From Planococcus halotolerans (lineage in GTDB: Bacteria > Bacillota > Bacilli > Bacillales_A > Planococcaceae): 64,000 bases of DNA. The notes beneath the pieces are model-generated. The model did not search any database, was not told where the DNA came from, and was given only the letters and a program-made list of their open reading frames with translations. Numbering within the stretch: the first letter of the stretch is position 1; the number at the start of each line of letters is the position of its first letter. The DNA is taken from contig NZ_QLZR01000001.1 in the NCBI RefSeq assembly GCF_003289955.1, positions 496,001 to 560,000 on the forward strand, in the 5' to 3' direction. The position numbers and the translations under genes are program-made. Of this stretch, positions 61,552-64,000 are shown piece after piece.

Positions 61552-62172
61552 TTATTGGTTACTTTTCTGTACGTATTCTTTTGTCAATTCTACGGCCGCG
61601 TTATATCCGCCAGCTGTATATGCTTTATTCAGGTCACTGCCGATGCCCGCAGCGACTGCTCCGGCTGCAAGCCATTCCCCGATATTATCCAGGTTGACGC
61701 CGCCTGTCGGCATGACACGGACTTGCGGAAGCGGACCATTGACGGATTTGATGAATGACGGCGTAAAATTATTCGCCGGGAATAATTTAATGATGTCGCA
61801 TCCTGCTTCCATCGCTTTGACCATATCACGGATTGTCATACAGCCTGGCAAATAAGGAATGCCATAACGATTGCACACCGGTGCAATCGTTTCTTCAAAA
61901 TGAGGGCTGACGATGAATTTCGCTCCCGCTAAAATGGCATGGCGCGCAGTTTCCGCATCCAATACCGAACCCGCTCCAAGCAAAACATCTGCTCCGTACA
62001 AAGCTTCAAAAGCTTTTTGAACCTGAGGTGTCGTGTAAGTCAATTCAATTGCACGGATGCCGCCTTCAATCGCTGCTTTCGATAATTCGACTGCTTCCTC
62101 CGCGCTGTTTCCGCGTATGACAGCCACCACTTTTGTATTGGTAATACTCGATAAAATCTCATGCTTCAACAT
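61552..62172 (-). CDS. kdgA: 2-dehydro-3-deoxyphosphogluconate (KDPG) aldolase
   Basis: 206 residues, class I aldolase of the KDPG/KHG family, splitting KDPG into pyruvate and glyceraldehyde-3-phosphate. The Schiff-base lysine is K129 in CDIIKLFPAN and the general base E43 in AIELTYTTPQ. PTGGVNLDNIGEWLAAGAVA forms the phosphate site. GAAGGAGG precedes the ATG. It is packed 16 nt after kdgK. Confidence 0.95.
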   Translation of the reverse strand: MLKHEILSSITNTKVVAVIRGNSAEEAVELSKAAIEGGIRAIELTYTTPQVQKAFEALYGADVLLGAGSVLDAETARHAILAGAKFIVSPHFEETIAPVCNRYGIPYLPGCMTIRDMVKAMEAGCDIIKLFPANNFTPSFIKSVNGPLPQVRVMPTGGVNLDNIGEWLAAGAVAAGIGSDLNKAYTAGGYNAAVELTKEYVQKSNQ

Positions 62173-62187
62173 AATATTCCTCCTTCA

Positions 62188-63144
62188 TCAGCGTTCAATA
62201 ATTTTTTCTTTTCTGACCATCGCTAAGACTTCCTGTAAATATGGCAGGCCTTCATTGTCTCCGGAAACAGTCGTCACCAGAGCGCCCGAACCATTTGCAA
62301 ACTCCAATGCGTCTTCTGCGCTGTAACCATGCAGAACCGCATAAATGAATCCGGCGTCAAAGCCGTCTCCAGCCCCGACAGTATCAACGACCGTAACCTT
62401 GAAGGCAGCTTTTGAATGCCAAGTTCCTTTTTGATAAAGCCTCGATCCATTGCCGCCGTCTTTTATGACCAGCTGCTCAATATTAAAGCGTTCAGCAAAC
62501 GTTTCCAACGCTTGGTCTGAAGCATCTCCATTAATCATTTCAATTTCATCCAGTCCTGTCAGTAAAATGTCCACGGACGGTAAAATTTCTGTATAAGCGG
62601 CTTTCGCCTGCTCCAATGTCCATAACTTCAAACGGATATTCGGGTCAAATGAAACCATGATCTCTTTTTCAGACGCAATTTCCAGAACTTTCTTGGCGAT
62701 TTCAAGGTTTTTCGGATCGATAGCCAAAAAAACGCCAGTCAAGTGAATCAGGTTGATCCCTTCAAACATCTTTTCTGTAATATCCTTGGGTTCGAGCGTT
62801 AAGATCGGCGACTGATAGCGGTAATAAAACGTTTTACCAGACCCGTCCTGACGGATTTCCTTGAAGTTCAAAGAAGTCGGGTAGTTATCGATAAATTCGA
62901 CATCTGTCATATCAACGCCTTCACCACGTGCAAAATTGTAAATGACCCGGCCGAATTCATCGCCGCCGAGCCGGCTCACCCATTTCGTATCCATCCCCAA
63001 ACGTGCGCAGCCGATTGCAAAGTTCAATTCTGCGCCGCCAACTTTCCTCGTGAATGATGGCACATAGCGCAACGGCCCTGTTTCGGAAGGATTGAAGGTG
63101 ATCAATGCGTCACCCAATGTGAATATCTTTATATTTTCAGTCAT
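62188..63144 (-). CDS. kdgK: 2-dehydro-3-deoxygluconate (KDG) kinase
   Basis: 318 residues of the PfkB ribokinase family, phosphorylating KDG to KDPG. It begins IFTLGDALITFNPSETGPLR, has KVGGAELNFAIGCARLGMDT, and carries the ATP/catalytic motif DTVGAGDGFDAGF. It is the first gene of the kdgK-kdgA-uxuA-kdgR transcript. A good promoter and a LacI-type operator-like sequence lie directly upstream. Confidence 0.93.
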   Translation of the reverse strand: MTENIKIFTLGDALITFNPSETGPLRYVPSFTRKVGGAELNFAIGCARLGMDTKWVSRLGGDEFGRVIYNFARGEGVDMTDVEFIDNYPTSLNFKEIRQDGSGKTFYYRYQSPILTLEPKDITEKMFEGINLIHLTGVFLAIDPKNLEIAKKVLEIASEKEIMVSFDPNIRLKLWTLEQAKAAYTEILPSVDILLTGLDEIEMINGDASDQALETFAERFNIEQLVIKDGGNGSRLYQKGTWHSKAAFKVTVVDTVGAGDGFDAGFIYAVLHGYSAEDALEFANGSGALVTTVSGDNEGLPYLQEVLAMVRKEKIIER

Positions 63145-63173
63145 AATGATTCCCTTTCCTAATCGATAATTTG

Positions 63174-63195
63174 TTTGGTAAACCGATTTAGTAAA
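63174..63195 (-). promoter_or_regulatory. LacI/KdgR-type operator candidate before kdgK
   Basis: A 22-bp imperfect palindrome (half TTTGGTAAACC centred on CG) lies immediately downstream of the -10 box, where a bound repressor would block initiation. 9 of 12 half-site positions pair when the arms are read out from the CG. Confidence 0.65.
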
Positions 63196-63223
63196 GTATA
63201 GTCCAAGCTCTTTTCAAAATCAA
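63195..63223 (-). promoter_or_regulatory. Sigma-A-type promoter of kdgK operon
   Basis: On the minus strand TTGATT (63218-63223) is separated by 17 bases from TATACT (63195-63200). It is the best-spaced promoter seen in the window. Confidence 0.7.
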
Positions 63224-63266
63224 CTCGACTATCCATATGATTCTGAAAATAGCAGAAAGATTTTTT

Positions 63267-64000
63267 CTATAAAGCGGTGTTACGGAGTTTAATCGCTTTT
63301 CCGGATTCTGCGCTTTCGTAAATTGCCAATATCACTTCCAATGCCCGAATCGCTTCCCTGCCGCTGACAAGGGGCTCCGTGTTGTTCTGAAAAGCTTGGA
63401 CGATATCAGCATACTGTCTGCTGAATGAAGGACCGTAATCTGCGGTCTGGGTATTCCCCTTAGCATTTGCCGCTGAGGTTCCTCCAGCGATTGTAACGGT
63501 CTCCTGGTTTTTAATGTGCCATCCCGCAATTTCATCCGACCTGATGCGGACACTTCCAGCACCGCCGAATATATCCAGCTCCGTGTTAAAGCCCGGAAAT
63601 GCAGCCGTGTTCCCTTCAATTATTCCAAGAGCACCTGATGCGAATTTCATGTTCGCCACGGCAATATCCTCCACATCTATCCGTTCGTGTCCGCGGGTCG
63701 CACGATAGCCATGCACTTCTTCGACCGGCCCCATAATATACAAAAGGAGGTCAATATAATGGATAGATTGGTTCATCAATGCGCCGCCGCCATCAAGTTC
63801 CCGGGTTCCGCGCCATTCGCCGCTGTCATAATAATCCTGTGGCCGGTACCAGGTGGTGCGGGAGGAACCGAAATTCAGCTGCCCCAGTTCACCGGCGTCC
63901 ACCGCTTCCTTTAATCTAATGATTGCTTCATCAAATCGATGCTGGAATATACAGCTCAACTTCACTCCTGACTTCTCGCACACTTCCACCAACGCTTTTG
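63267..64000 (-). CDS. Gfo/Idh/MocA-family oxidoreductase, C-terminal part (runs off the right edge)
   Basis: The visible 244 residues or so begin mid-protein (KALVEVCEKSGVKLS) and hold the substrate-binding half of a Gfo/Idh/MocA dehydrogenase: QHRFDEAIIRLKEAV, the conserved DGGGALMNQSIHYIDLLLYI with the catalytic-type histidine, and ASGALGIIEGNTAAFPG. The N-terminal NAD-binding Rossmann domain lies beyond the window. It is a sugar or uronate dehydrogenase of unknown specificity, on the same strand as kdgK and 122 nt upstream of it. The kdgK promoter between them suggests separate transcription. Confidence 0.88.
   Translation of the reverse strand, partial: KALVEVCEKSGVKLSCIFQHRFDEAIIRLKEAVDAGELGQLNFGSSRTTWYRPQDYYDSGEWRGTRELDGGGALMNQSIHYIDLLLYIMGPVEEVHGYRATRGHERIDVEDIAVANMKFASGALGIIEGNTAAFPGFNTELDIFGGAGSVRIRSDEIAGWHIKNQETVTIAGGTSAANAKGNTQTADYGPSFSRQYADIVQAFQNNTEPLVSGREAIRALEVILAIYESAESGKAIKLRNTAL

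Noticed and set aside
1-64000. CRISPR arrays, tRNA or rRNA genes, insertion sequences, prophage
   Set aside because: No regularly spaced repeats, no cloverleaf-like sequence, and no transposase, integrase or phage-like gene was found by reading both strands; subtle cases could be missed without tools.

Overview
The window reads as chromosomal DNA of a low-to-mid GC Bacillota, most like a Planococcaceae relative (Planococcus or a neighbour). The evidence is strong AGGAGG-type ribosome sites, several TTG starts, lipoprotein signals ending in LAAC or MAGC, CcpA-type cre boxes, a Crh-like protein, LutABC, and a Bacillaceae-style structured intergenic repeat. The genus is inferred from gene content, not from a marker gene. 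No rRNA, tRNA, CRISPR array, insertion sequence or phage gene was seen.

Layout. (1) 1-4.1 kb: the start of an unidentified gene running off the left edge, an LTA-synthase-like membrane sulfatase-fold protein, and a secreted lipoprotein nuclease. Long non-coding stretches here carry a 144-bp multi-hairpin element and two copies of a 50-bp repeat. (2) 4.5-18.3 kb: an organic-acid catabolic locus. It holds an IclR regulator; a TTG-started tartrate/D-malate-type dehydrogenase; thiolase; acyl-CoA dehydrogenase; enoyl-CoA hydratase; and 3-hydroxyacyl-CoA dehydrogenase. A second transcript holds a permease, a nitronate-monooxygenase-like protein, a D-2-hydroxyacid dehydrogenase, a fused TRAP permease with its TAXI receptor, and a two-subunit CoA-transferase. 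A shared operator-like sequence precedes both transcripts. (3) 18.6-19 kb: a small zinc-ribbon-like hypothetical protein. (4) 19.2-38 kb: a complete L-rhamnose unit with sugar-binding lipoprotein, sensor kinase and AraC-type response regulator (three-component sensing), an ABC transporter, mutarotase, bifunctional aldolase/lactaldehyde dehydrogenase, kinase, isomerase, DeoR regulator, a Crh-like phosphocarrier, and lutABC, which takes the lactate on to pyruvate. (5) 38.2-42 kb: an L-fucose-isomerase-like protein divergent from an AraC regulator, a hydrolase remnant and a diguanylate-cyclase-like membrane protein. (6) 42-64 kb: a hexuronate region with two TRAP transporters and duplicate copies of uxaC, uxuA and the SDR-type uxuB. 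It also has a GH31 glycosidase, kdgK-kdgA, GntR and two LacI regulators, and the C-terminal part of a Gfo/Idh dehydrogenase at the right edge.

Together the sugar genes would convert L-rhamnose to DHAP plus pyruvate, and D-glucuronate through fructuronate, mannonate, KDG and KDPG to pyruvate plus glyceraldehyde-3-phosphate. Rhamnose plus glucuronate beside a GH31 enzyme suggests feeding on oligosaccharides from a rhamnose- and glucuronate-containing polymer (ulvan, gum-arabic-like or gellan-like). That substrate is an inference. Five cre-like boxes sit upstream of the catabolic transcripts, which fits carbon catabolite repression.
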